A stretch of 24,552 nt of DNA from Methanobacteriota archaeon (GCA_009936765.1 JAACDL010000062.1:1-24552); one strand, 5' to 3'. Shown: positions 1 through 7,928, numbered from the stretch's first letter. Program-made: numbers and translations. The notes: generated from the sequence alone by a model not told the origin.

Positions 1-1
1 A

Positions 2-730
2 GTTTTATCACTTTTACACGATGCATTTCGAATAACAAAAACCGCATGTATTGAAAATCCGTTACCAAATGACCCTGAATGTAAAAACGCCCTATTCGCC
101 CCACAAGCGGAACTGATAGGAGCGATAGTGGAAGGCGCTTTTGGAGGAAACATGAACCTACCAATGGTATTCTTAGGGGCAGCCATTGCAATTATTCTGA
201 TTAGGCTGGCAATGCCAGTAATGAGTGTAGCAATTGGAATCTATCTTCCATTATACCTATCTATGCCAATTATGGCAGGAGGGATTATTTCACATGTTCT
301 TCTTTCTAGTGCAAGATTAAGAATTGATGGAACATTAGAGGGGGAGCCAAGTAAGGAGGCTTCTGTGGCTGTCAAAGAAGTTCAAGATAAAGGAGTTCTT
401 ATTGGAGCTGGATTTATCGCAGGAGAATCCCTAATGGGAGTCGTTTTGGCAATATTCATTGTAGCAGATAACAAATGGTCAGGCTATGGAATACTACCTA
501 GTGACTGGTTCGGAGGAATTGGAACTCTTGGCAATTTTGCATCATTGCTATTCTTTGGTTGGTTCGTGGCAGTATTCATCATGCTTTCCGCACGTTCTCT
601 TCCGTCCAAAGGTAATCTCCTAGGAGATTTGTTGTTTGTATTATCAGATGCAGCAAAGCGTTTGAGTGGAGTATTTACACCTCCATCTTTGCCAGATTTT
701 GGTAATGCTTCTAAAGATAATGACGATTGA
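2..730 (+). CDS. OPT-family oligopeptide/metal transporter, C-terminal part (5' end outside window)
   Basis: The reading frame is open from base 2 to the TGA at 728-730, so the gene begins upstream; the GTG at 128 is only an internal codon. About 242 residues are visible. They contain several long hydrophobic segments separated by short loops, and a glycine-rich membrane stretch reading GVLIGAGFIAGESLMGV (nt 404-454) that resembles the conserved late-helix motif of oligopeptide transporter (OPT) proteins. OPT proteins are proton-coupled symporters of the cytoplasmic membrane for peptides or metal chelates; which substrate applies here cannot be told from the C-terminus alone. The protein ends in a short hydrophilic acidic tail. 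No terminator-like T-run follows. The family call rests on this motif and on the hydrophobicity pattern; another multi-helix transporter family remains possible. Confidence 0.72.
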   Translation, partial: VLSLLHDAFRITKTACIENPLPNDPECKNALFAPQAELIGAIVEGAFGGNMNLPMVFLGAAIAIILIRLAMPVMSVAIGIYLPLYLSMPIMAGGIISHVLLSSARLRIDGTLEGEPSKEASVAVKEVQDKGVLIGAGFIAGESLMGVVLAIFIVADNKWSGYGILPSDWFGGIGTLGNFASLLFFGWFVAVFIMLSARSLPSKGNLLGDLLFVLSDAAKRLSGVFTPPSLPDFGNASKDNDD

Positions 731-797
731 ATTCAAATCGAAATGAGCACAAGCATCAAAGGCCATAGTCTTAGGCCTACCTTCGGAAGCGGTATTG

Positions 798-1625
798 ATG
801 ACTGGGATGAGCATCTCCGAATTGGAAGAAATGGCTAGAAAATGCCGTATCGAGATATGTAAAATGACTCATAGGGCGCAGGCAGGACATCCTGGCGGAT
901 CCCTATCGGAAATCGACATTTTGTGTGCCTTATATGGTCACAGACTTCGTGCTAGAAGTGACGACCCTGATTGGGATGACAGAGACAGATTCATTTTATC
1001 GAAAGGGCATGCATCTCCCGGAATGTACGCTGTTTTAGCAGAAATGGGATTCATATCTCACACTGATCTAGAAAGTTACCGTGTAAAGGGCGGTGTATGC
1101 CAAGGCCACGTAGACATGAAATGGTGCCCAGGAGTGGATTTCTCAGCAGGCAGTTTAGGAATGGGACTATCTTATGGGATGGGGTGTTCAATTGCTGCTA
1201 ATATCGATGGTTCGAAAAGAAATGCGTACGTAATGGTAGGCGATGGAGAAATCCAAGAAGGAAGTATTTGGGAAGCTGCTATGGCTGCTGCTCACCACGA
1301 ACTTGGAAACTTGAAATTATTTATCGACTGTAACGGTATTCAAAATGATGATTTCTGTGAAGCACAGATGAGAATGTTTGACATTCCTGCTAAATGGAAC
1401 GCCTTTGGGTGGGCTGTAAAGGTAATCGATGGACACAACATGAGTGAAATCGTTAGCGCCATTGACTGGATGGATACAGTTACTGACAAACCAGCGGTTG
1501 TAATTGGCATGACTGTTAAAGGAAAAGGAGTATCATTCATGGAAAACAATCCTGCATTCCACGGTGCAGCACCATCTGATGAACAATTAGCAATCGCACT
1601 ATCTGAATTGGGGGTGAATGCATGA
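798..1625 (+). CDS. tktA: Transketolase, N-terminal (TPP-binding) subunit
   Basis: Encodes the pyrophosphate-binding half of a split transketolase, the thiamine-diphosphate enzyme that moves two-carbon ketol units in the non-oxidative pentose phosphate pathway. About 275 residues, as expected for the N-subunit in archaea. Visible landmarks are the early HRAQAGHPGGSLS stretch, the SKGHASPGMYA motif, and the metal/TPP-binding GDGEIQEGS motif near residue 148 with its partner Asn (DCNGIQ) about 30 residues later. A TTG lies at 795, directly before the ATG at 798; a second in-frame ATG is at 807. None has a Shine-Dalgarno sequence. Its stop overlaps the start of the C-terminal subunit gene by four bases (ATGA), so the two halves are probably translationally coupled. 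It is expected to act in the cytosol as a complex with that partner. Confidence 0.95.
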   Translation: MTGMSISELEEMARKCRIEICKMTHRAQAGHPGGSLSEIDILCALYGHRLRARSDDPDWDDRDRFILSKGHASPGMYAVLAEMGFISHTDLESYRVKGGVCQGHVDMKWCPGVDFSAGSLGMGLSYGMGCSIAANIDGSKRNAYVMVGDGEIQEGSIWEAAMAAAHHELGNLKLFIDCNGIQNDDFCEAQMRMFDIPAKWNAFGWAVKVIDGHNMSEIVSAIDWMDTVTDKPAVVIGMTVKGKGVSFMENNPAFHGAAPSDEQLAIALSELGVNA

Positions 1626-2560
1626 CCAGAATGGCAGCAACCAGAGATGGATACGGAGAGGCATTACTAGCATTAGCAGATAACCCGAAAGTGGTAGTGC
1701 TTGAAGCAGACCTAGGCAAATCTACAAAATCGCTTCATTTCAGAAAGGCTCACCCGGAAAGAACAGTTTCTTGTGGAATCGGAGAACAAAATATGCTGTT
1801 GGTAGGCGCTGGATTAGCATCTAGTGGATACATTCCATTCGCAAGCACATTTGCAATATTTACAGAAAGGGCATTCGAACAAATGAGAAATGGTATCGCT
1901 AGACCGAACCTTCCAGTACATCTTTGTGGATCACACGGAGGTACTCACACAGGTACAGATGGTTCAAGCGCACAATCGATTGAAGACTTAGCGATATACC
2001 GCACTCTTCCAAATGTAGTTGTTATGCACCCTTGTGATGATGTATCCACGAAGGAACTCACAATGCAATTACCAGGGCTAGGCAAGCCATCTTACATGCG
2101 TACAGCCAGAAATAAAACCCCTGTATTGTATGAAGGTAAGGAAAGTCAAATAAAAATCGGAAAAGGAATCACTCTCATTGAGGGTAATGATGTTGCTATA
2201 ATTGCTTGTGGAGTACTAGTTCACGAAGCAATGGAGGCTGCTAAGGCATTACAATCAGAAGGAATTAGTGCCACTGTAGTGGACATGCACACTATCAAAC
2301 CCCTTGACACAGAACTTCTTGATTCATTATCGCTAAAATGTGGAGCAATAGTTACTGCTGAAGACCATTCTATTATTGGCGGGCTTGGAGGTGCAGTAGC
2401 AGAGCATATTGTCACTAAGCACCCTGTTCCAATGGAAAAAATCGGTGTTCACGACAGGTTCGGGGAGTCTGCTGGTTCTGAAGAAATGCTGGAGATGATG
2501 GGCCTAAAATCACACCATATTTCTGATGCTGCAAAGAAGGTAATCGCGAGGAAGGCTTGA
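1622..2560 (+). CDS. tktB: Transketolase, C-terminal (pyrimidine-binding) subunit
   Basis: Second half of the split transketolase, 312 residues. The pyrimidine-binding domain fills the first ~170 residues, including the GIGEQNM motif whose Glu (about residue 55) should activate the thiamine ring, and a later GGTHTGTDGSSAQ stretch that is conserved in the family. The remainder is the transketolase C-terminal domain (IACGVLVHEA, then SIIGGLGGAVAEH). The ATG at 1622 overlaps the stop of the N-subunit gene. The reaction needs both subunits because the active site lies at their interface. The transaldolase gene follows 26 bases downstream, which makes a compact non-oxidative pentose phosphate operon. 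Confusion with the related E1-beta or DXS families is unlikely given the partner gene and the length. Confidence 0.95.
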   Translation: MTRMAATRDGYGEALLALADNPKVVVLEADLGKSTKSLHFRKAHPERTVSCGIGEQNMLLVGAGLASSGYIPFASTFAIFTERAFEQMRNGIARPNLPVHLCGSHGGTHTGTDGSSAQSIEDLAIYRTLPNVVVMHPCDDVSTKELTMQLPGLGKPSYMRTARNKTPVLYEGKESQIKIGKGITLIEGNDVAIIACGVLVHEAMEAAKALQSEGISATVVDMHTIKPLDTELLDSLSLKCGAIVTAEDHSIIGGLGGAVAEHIVTKHPVPMEKIGVHDRFGESAGSEEMLEMMGLKSHHISDAAKKVIARKA

Positions 2561-2586
2561 AGCACCTCCTACTATGACACCCACTC

Positions 2587-3246
2587 ATGGAGTTCTTCCT
2601 AGACACCGCTGACGTAGATGAAATTCGAGAGATTGCCTCATGGGGTATTCTTGACGGAGTAACGACAAATCCATCCTTGATCAAGAAGAGTGGAAGAGAC
2701 TTCAAAACAGTTGTAGCTGAAATTGCATCGATTTGTGACGGCCCAATTTCGGCAGAAGTTACTGCTTTAGATACCGAAGGAATGGTAGAACAAGGTAGAC
2801 TATTGAAAGAAGAGTTACCACCAAATGTCATTATCAAGATCCCGTGTACACCTGAAGGTTTGGCTGCTACAAAGATACTTACCGCAGATGGAATAAAAAC
2901 AAATGTTACCCTGATATTCTCAGCCTCCCAAGCATTGATGGCTGCCAAAGCAGGTGCCACATATGTATCACCATTCATCGGAAGAATCGATGACACTGGT
3001 GCTGACGGAATGACTCTGATAGCAGAAATTATGTCCGCTTGGGATAATTACAATGTTGATACAAAGGTACTTGCTGCGTCAATTCGCCATCCAACTCATG
3101 TTCTTGCTTGTATGCAAATGGGTGCACACACCGTAACAATGCCAACCAAAATTTTCCGTCAACTAATGACACACCCACTAACCGATAAGGGACTAGCTGG
3201 ATTCATGAAAGATTGGGCTGAGGTCGAAGCGGCCGGCAATGCTTGA
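2587..3246 (+). CDS. tal: Transaldolase, TalC/MipB (fructose-6-phosphate aldolase-like) type
   Basis: A 219-residue single-domain TIM-barrel enzyme of the short transaldolase class. It starts MEFFLDTADVDEI and carries the DGVTTNPSLI motif. The Schiff-base lysine is expected at about residue 84 in IIKIPCTPEG. The later YVSPFIGRIDD and KVLAASIRH segments are also typical. Family members exchange three-carbon dihydroxyacetone units between sugar phosphates; some act as fructose-6-phosphate aldolases. Directly following both transketolase genes, a transaldolase role in the non-oxidative pentose phosphate pathway is the more likely one. The ATG at 2587 starts the conserved N-terminus. No Shine-Dalgarno sequence is visible. 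Confidence 0.94.
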   Translation: MEFFLDTADVDEIREIASWGILDGVTTNPSLIKKSGRDFKTVVAEIASICDGPISAEVTALDTEGMVEQGRLLKEELPPNVIIKIPCTPEGLAATKILTADGIKTNVTLIFSASQALMAAKAGATYVSPFIGRIDDTGADGMTLIAEIMSAWDNYNVDTKVLAASIRHPTHVLACMQMGAHTVTMPTKIFRQLMTHPLTDKGLAGFMKDWAEVEAAGNA

Positions 3247-3298
3247 GGCGAACGCTTGATAATGAGCACCTGCCCACATTGGTTTACGAGGCGATTGC

Positions 3299-3826
3299 AT
3301 GACCAGTCATGAAGATAAACTCAAACGTCTTCTCGATGGCGATATTGATGAGTCTGAAATCGCCGCAGACCCTATTTTGGCAAGTCTTGCCGAACGTATC
3401 TTTGGGCTAAATATTGAGCCTATTGCACCAAGTAAACCGAGTCATGGACCTCAGTTACCAGATGTTGAAGTGATAACTGCAGTTACTACGCCGGATTCAA
3501 TGATTGAAGTTGTACCAGGAGCAGCACCAATCGCACCTATGCCAATGCCATCATTACCTGCTATCCCAGAACAAGTTATTGCAAAGAGTGGCGGTGGACT
3601 TCTCAAAGCATTTGGAATTATATCTTTGTTAACTGCAGTTGCGAACATATTCGGTGCATTTGGCTTCCTTAATGGTGGAGATGGCACCAGGATAAATTGG
3701 GCTGGAATCCATGAAATTAATAATGAAATGGGATGGTCTGAACCATTCCCTGTTCTCGGCATCCCTGATTATGTCGCTCTGGCATGTAGCATAATTGTCA
3801 TCATTCTTGCTTTCCGCCGTAAGTAA
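3299..3826 (+). CDS. Small membrane protein with acidic N-terminus and two C-terminal helices, function unknown
   Basis: I do not recognise a family. The 175-residue product has three parts. Residues 1-38 are charged and probably helical (DKLKRLLDGDIDESE, then SLAERIFGL). Residues 39-95 are rich in Pro, Ala and Met and probably disordered (GAAPIAPMPMPSLPAIPEQ). Two hydrophobic segments follow at about 101-124 and 155-172, and the protein ends four residues after the second one, in RRK. It has no signal peptide, so the N-terminal part is probably cytosolic and the protein inserts through its C-terminal hairpin. The start is supported by GAGGCGAT at 3288-3295, close to a Shine-Dalgarno sequence, three bases before the ATG. 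It lies between the transaldolase and proS genes on the same strand, 52 and 38 bases away, and may be co-transcribed with them. Confidence 0.8.
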   Translation: MTSHEDKLKRLLDGDIDESEIAADPILASLAERIFGLNIEPIAPSKPSHGPQLPDVEVITAVTTPDSMIEVVPGAAPIAPMPMPSLPAIPEQVIAKSGGGLLKAFGIISLLTAVANIFGAFGFLNGGDGTRINWAGIHEINNEMGWSEPFPVLGIPDYVALACSIIVIILAFRRK

Positions 3827-3864
3827 TGCGGCAATTTGATGAACACCAAGTATAGGTGAGTAAT

Positions 3865-5358
3865 ATGGGCAAAGGCAAAGCAAAGCGCGGGATACCTTCA
3901 AAAGTTGATGATTTCAACTCTTGGTACCCATTTATTGTCGAGGCATCTGAGTTAGTTGACAAGAGATATCCAATCAAGGGAATGGATGTATGGAGGCCGT
4001 ATGGATGGCGTACCATGAAACTAATTGATTCGCTAACCCATGAAGAAATGGAGAGGACTGATCACGAAGAAGTAAACTTCCCATTACTGATTCCTGAGAA
4101 TCTGCTGGAAAAAGAAAACGCCCTAGTGGCTAGACTGAAAAGAGCTAGAGAAGAAGGCGTGGACCCTGACGATTTACGAGACGAAGATGAAGAAGGCGGA
4201 TTCAAGAAAGAAGTTTACTGGGTAAAGCATGCCGGTGAAAACGAATTGGATGTCCCTATGTTTTTGCGACCGACCAGTGAAACTGCAATGTATACCATGT
4301 TCCCACTATGGGTACGTTCACACAAAGACCTACCACTGAAGGTATACCAGATGGTAAACACATTCCGATATGAAACAAAACAAACCCGTTCTTTCATTAG
4401 AGTACGCGAAATCCACTTCTTTGAAGCACATACAGCGCATGCAGACGAAGCATGCGCATCCAGGCAAATCGAACAGGATTTAGAAATAGTGGACAACCTA
4501 ATGCACCAGTTATGCCTACCTGTAATCAAAGCAAAGCGTCCGATATGGGATACATTCCCTGGTGCCTGGTATACAATAGGAATCGATGCTATTATGCCCA
4601 ATGGTAGGACATTACAGGTTGCATCATGCCACCATTACAGAGATCAGTGGGCAAAGGCATTCGACCTTACTTATGAGAATCTAGATGCTCAACAGCAGCA
4701 CTGTCATCAGACAACCTATGGGATGTCTGAAAGACTTCTAGGGGCAATAGTAGGAATGCATGGTGACGACAATGGGCTGATAATGCCACCATCAATAGCA
4801 CCACATCAGGTTGTAATTTGTCCGATGATCAGAAAGAATTCCGAAGTGGACACTATTGCTAAGGCAAATGAAGTCGCTGCAATACTGAAAGCATCTGGAT
4901 TACGTGTAAAAGTCGATTCGAGAGATATTCATGCTGGACAGAAATATTTCGATTGGGAGATAAAAGGCGTCCCTCTACGCTTGGACATAGGTCCACGCGA
5001 CATAGAGAATGACTGTGCCTTTGCTGCAAGAAGAACTGGTGGTAAAGAACCGCTTCCACTCGCAAATATTGCGGATGAATGTAAGCGCCTATTGGATGAA
5101 ATTTCAGATGAACTACGTGCTCGGGCTGATGCTCATGCTGGCAATGTTATTGTCCCATTAACTAGTTTGGAAGACGTTGAAGATGGCAAGATTTACGAAA
5201 TGGCATTTGACGGCACAGACTCACATGCTGAAACTATAGAAAGAACTACAGGTATGTCTTTCTTAGGAGATGCTACAGATGCATATGAAGAAGAGAGACC
5301 TTGCTTCATGTCAGGTAAACCGACTACCAGAAGAGTACTATTAGCTAAGAGTTACTGA
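3865..5358 (+). CDS. proS: Prolyl-tRNA synthetase, archaeal/eukaryotic type
   Basis: Class II aminoacyl-tRNA synthetase that charges tRNA-Pro, about 497 residues. Visible landmarks: the N-terminal DFNSWYPFIVEASELVD segment, the catalytic-core RPTSETAMYTMF motif, motif 2 with RSFIRVREIHFFEAHTAHA (about residues 175-193), the SCHHYRDQ region, and the anticodon-binding domain (PHQVVICPMI onward). It ends in AKSY; a terminal Tyr is typical of this ProRS type. The family's C-terminal zinc-binding domain normally has four Cys, but only one is left here (PCFMSGKP). A GTG at 3856 is in frame, but GGTGA at 3855-3859 sits five bases before the ATG at 3865, which I prefer. The stop codon directly abuts the stop of the convergent srp54. 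Confidence 0.96.
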   Translation: MGKGKAKRGIPSKVDDFNSWYPFIVEASELVDKRYPIKGMDVWRPYGWRTMKLIDSLTHEEMERTDHEEVNFPLLIPENLLEKENALVARLKRAREEGVDPDDLRDEDEEGGFKKEVYWVKHAGENELDVPMFLRPTSETAMYTMFPLWVRSHKDLPLKVYQMVNTFRYETKQTRSFIRVREIHFFEAHTAHADEACASRQIEQDLEIVDNLMHQLCLPVIKAKRPIWDTFPGAWYTIGIDAIMPNGRTLQVASCHHYRDQWAKAFDLTYENLDAQQQHCHQTTYGMSERLLGAIVGMHGDDNGLIMPPSIAPHQVVICPMIRKNSEVDTIAKANEVAAILKASGLRVKVDSRDIHAGQKYFDWEIKGVPLRLDIGPRDIENDCAFAARRTGGKEPLPLANIADECKRLLDEISDELRARADAHAGNVIVPLTSLEDVEDGKIYEMAFDGTDSHAETIERTTGMSFLGDATDAYEEERPCFMSGKPTTRRVLLAKSY

Positions 5359-6723
5359 TTACATTTCGAGTCCGTCGAAATCCATCTCAGTATCACGCAT
5401 CATGCGCTTCATCTGTTTGTTCATCTTACGGTTACCGCTCATGCCTTTCATCATTTTTCTAGAACGATTCCATTGACCAATTAATTCTCTGACATCTTTT
5501 TCCATAACTCCAGAACCACGAGCGATTCTTCGGATACGGTCAGCCTTTATCTTAGCAGGTTCGTCTTTCTCATAATTTGTCATTGAATCCATAATGACTC
5601 TGTAGCGATCCAAATTCCCTTGCATGGCTTCTTTCTGGTTCTTACCCATGGCACCCATGCCGCCAAACATACCAGATGGCAAGAATGAAAGCAATTTATC
5701 GATAGTTCCAACCTTCGACATCATTTCCATCTGGGAATACATGTCATTCAAAGTAAATCTACCAGACATCATACGCTGAGTAATCCTCATTGCTTCTTCT
5801 TCATCCATGTCTTCAGGCGCTAGATCAATTAATCCACGAATATCACCCATACCTAGGAGCCGTGAAATGAATCTGTCTGATTCGAATTTTTCTAAATCGC
5901 TTACTTTCTCTCCAGTACCGATGTACATCACAGGTGCACCAGTTGTAGCCACAGCAGACAGTGCGCCTCCACCACGAGCAGTACCGTCTAACTTGGTAAT
6001 TACTATGCCAGTTACTCCTGCAAGGTCATGAAAATTAGCAGCAACTGGGCCTGCAGATTGTCCAACCTGAGCATCAATTACCAGGAATCTCTCATTAGCA
6101 TTAGCAACCTCAGAAATCTGTTCTAACTCAACTACAAGTTCCTCATCGAGTTTGTGTCGCCCAGCAGTATCGATTATTACCAAATCTGCAGAGGCGTGCG
6201 CTTTCAATCCATTACGAACTATTTCGACTGCACTCTTGTTATCTGGCTCACCATAAACTTCAACATTTGAGTCTTCCAATAGTTGAGTAAGTTGATTGTA
6301 GGCACCGGGTCTGTGTACGTCTGCTTCTATTACAGCAACTCTAACGCCATGTTTCCGTCGGTACCATTCAGCTAATTTAGCAGTACTAGTTGTTTTTCCA
6401 TTACCATAAAGTCCGACCATAAGTATGGTTGATTGGTGTGGCCTAACTTCTCTAGATGGACCGAGTAGCCTAACCAACTCAGTGTACAGTATATTCATTG
6501 CATGTGTTTGTAATGCAACTCCAGGACGCGGTTCCTCTTCACGAAGTCGCATTTCGAGTTTCTCAGTGATTTCTTTAGTCTGACGTACGTTGAAATCGGC
6601 TTCTTGTAATGCTCTTCGCAATGAGCGAAGCATCTCCTTCAATTCGTCTTCATCTAACTTTCTTTTATTCTTCAGCAGACCGAGAGCAGAGAAGATTCCC
6701 CTAGAAAGTGACTCGAGTGCCAT
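5359..6723 (-). CDS. srp54: Signal recognition particle GTPase SRP54
   Basis: The GTPase of the signal recognition particle. It binds SRP RNA and signal sequences of nascent membrane proteins and docks with FtsY. 454 residues, the usual size. The helical N domain covers about residues 1-95, and the G domain carries the P-loop GLYGNGKTT (104-112), DTAGRHK, TKLDGTARGGG and the closing GTGEKVSDLEKF. The Met-rich M domain (from about 300) includes the SRP-RNA-binding RIRRIARGSG and a C-terminal tail of alternating Met and basic residues. The P-loop has Tyr and Asn where SRP54 usually reads GxQGSGKTT. The gene follows the Get3-like ATPase on the same strand after 41 bases containing nested inverted repeats. 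Its stop directly abuts the convergent proS stop. No Shine-Dalgarno sequence precedes the ATG. Confidence 0.97.
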   Translation of the reverse strand: MALESLSRGIFSALGLLKNKRKLDEDELKEMLRSLRRALQEADFNVRQTKEITEKLEMRLREEEPRPGVALQTHAMNILYTELVRLLGPSREVRPHQSTILMVGLYGNGKTTSTAKLAEWYRRKHGVRVAVIEADVHRPGAYNQLTQLLEDSNVEVYGEPDNKSAVEIVRNGLKAHASADLVIIDTAGRHKLDEELVVELEQISEVANANERFLVIDAQVGQSAGPVAANFHDLAGVTGIVITKLDGTARGGGALSAVATTGAPVMYIGTGEKVSDLEKFESDRFISRLLGMGDIRGLIDLAPEDMDEEEAMRITQRMMSGRFTLNDMYSQMEMMSKVGTIDKLLSFLPSGMFGGMGAMGKNQKEAMQGNLDRYRVIMDSMTNYEKDEPAKIKADRIRRIARGSGVMEKDVRELIGQWNRSRKMMKGMSGNRKMNKQMKRMMRDTEMDFDGLEM

Positions 6724-6764
6724 ACTGTGCCCAAGAGCGCATTGGGTTTGAACCCAACGGATGA
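6724..6764 (-). promoter_or_regulatory. Intergenic gap with two competing hairpins before srp54
   Basis: In the 41-base gap, read on the coding (minus) strand, the order is TTGGG, six bases, CCCAA, seven bases, TTGGG, then six bases to the ATG. The middle CCCAA can pair with either TTGGG. The first pairing can extend to TTGGGT/ACCCAA with a four-base loop (plus-strand 6742-6757); the second uses 6730-6746 and lies just before the start codon. This geometry would suit a switch controlling srp54 translation or read-through from the upstream gene. It could also be a terminator remnant or chance, since the stems are short. Confidence 0.35.
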
Positions 6765-7928
6765 TTACTCAGGAGGGAATGTTAATTTTAGTACATCGTT
6801 TTCCAGTTTAGCATTGACTTCACTGGCCTTTGCTGGGCGTGAAAATGGAACGGGATGCTCTCTAGAATTGATCCCAACATAGACGACACCAGACTCGCTT
6901 CGCAATGAGAGATCATCTCTAACAATACCTGGTAAATGCAGTAAGACATCATCACCATCAGACCATGTCCCTCTATGTACTTCCAAACCAAGACCAATAC
7001 TAAATGGACCCAGTCCATTAGAAATACTAATTTCACCATGAAGTTCTTTGCTAATACTTCTAAGAGATTCTAGACCATGAATATCTGTATCTTTAAGTTC
7101 GACTTCATGAAGATGTAAATCTGGTAATTGAGATTCAAGCGATTTTACATTTAGTGCCTCATTTTTCCTTCGAGTACGGATAAAGTCGTGATCCAAATCA
7201 GGGGTCATACGGTTAATTACGCAACCCGAAACTGGCAACTTAAACTCAGCCAGAGATTCATGTGCCCTTATTGTTTCATTGACACCCATTTTCTCTGGAA
7301 TCGTAACTAAAGTGAATCTTGTAACATCTGGTTTACATAATATTCGTCGAACATGTAAGACCCTACGTCTAAACTTTTCTAGTTCATCACGCATCTTTTC
7401 TCCATCTTTGGAACCAAACATCATCGCCCTAAGGCCACCGGTTAGGCGATGCATTTTGATAATTTTATCAGCCCACTTCTCGATAATCTCGGGTAGTGCA
7501 AGAAAACGCAAAGTATGGCCGGTTGGAGCGGTATCGAAAACAATTACATCCCAGTCAGGATTCTCAAGATGTTTCAGTAATTCATCAAAAGCCATTGCTT
7601 CATCAAGACCAGGCAATACCATTTCAGATGCGTTCAAATCTGGATCTTCGCCACCCATTAATGGGCCCAATGTGTCTGTCAATTTTGGGATGTGGTCTGA
7701 GATTCTAGCTTCTGGATCTAACTCTAGGCCCCAAAGTCCGGACACACCTTCAACTTCGGTTGGTGAAGAACTTAGTTGGACACCAAGGCTATCCGAGGTA
7801 CTGTGGGCTGGATCACTGCTAACAAGAAGAACCTTCAGCCCAGAATCTGCTAATCCTACAGCTGTTGAAGTAGAGGTTGTAGTTTTGCCAACTCCGCCTT
7901 TGCCGCCGAATAACAGTAGCCGTGCCAT
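6765..7928 (-). CDS. get3: Get3/ArsA-family ATPase with C-terminal HSP20-like domain (Get3d-like)
   Basis: A 387-residue ATPase of the Get3/ArsA family, whose members deliver tail-anchored proteins to membranes or drive arsenite export. The N-terminus carries the deviant P-loop GGKGGVGKTT (residues 8-17), then VSSDPAHSTSDSLG (switch I region) and the switch II motif DTAPTGHTLRFL. No CxxC pair, the zinc-dimer motif of fungal Get3, is present; the only two Cys are isolated (RRILCKPD and VSGCVINR). The last ~75 residues (from GLEVHRGTWSDGDDVLLHLP) look like the all-beta HSP20/alpha-crystallin-type domain fused to some Get3 homologues, including the Get3d group. No ars genes are nearby, and srp54 follows on the same strand, which favours protein targeting over arsenic resistance. 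The ATG at 7928 is the natural start because the P-loop follows at once. Confidence 0.9.
   Translation of the reverse strand: MARLLLFGGKGGVGKTTTSTSTAVGLADSGLKVLLVSSDPAHSTSDSLGVQLSSSPTEVEGVSGLWGLELDPEARISDHIPKLTDTLGPLMGGEDPDLNASEMVLPGLDEAMAFDELLKHLENPDWDVIVFDTAPTGHTLRFLALPEIIEKWADKIIKMHRLTGGLRAMMFGSKDGEKMRDELEKFRRRVLHVRRILCKPDVTRFTLVTIPEKMGVNETIRAHESLAEFKLPVSGCVINRMTPDLDHDFIRTRRKNEALNVKSLESQLPDLHLHEVELKDTDIHGLESLRSISKELHGEISISNGLGPFSIGLGLEVHRGTWSDGDDVLLHLPGIVRDDLSLRSESGVVYVGINSREHPVPFSRPAKASEVNAKLENDVLKLTFPPE

Noticed and set aside
743..838. 31-codon plus-strand ORF before and overlapping the transketolase gene (begins MSTSIKGHSL)
   Set aside because: No Shine-Dalgarno sequence, no recognisable homology, and it overlaps the well-supported transketolase start in another frame. 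It is most likely chance.
2559..2570. CACCTCCT, complementary to a Shine-Dalgarno sequence, between the transketolase and transaldolase genes
   Set aside because: On the minus strand it would precede only a shadow ORF; it is probably coincidence.
2415..2996. 193-codon minus-strand ORF opposite the transketolase C-half and transaldolase genes
   Set aside because: It runs antisense through two clearly conserved genes, and its translation is Ser-rich and low in domain character, typical of a shadow frame.
6742..6757. T-arm-like sequence (GGGTTTGAACCC), considered as part of a tRNA gene
   Set aside because: The loop length is wrong for a T-loop and the 41-base gap cannot hold a tRNA; no acceptor or anticodon stems are present.
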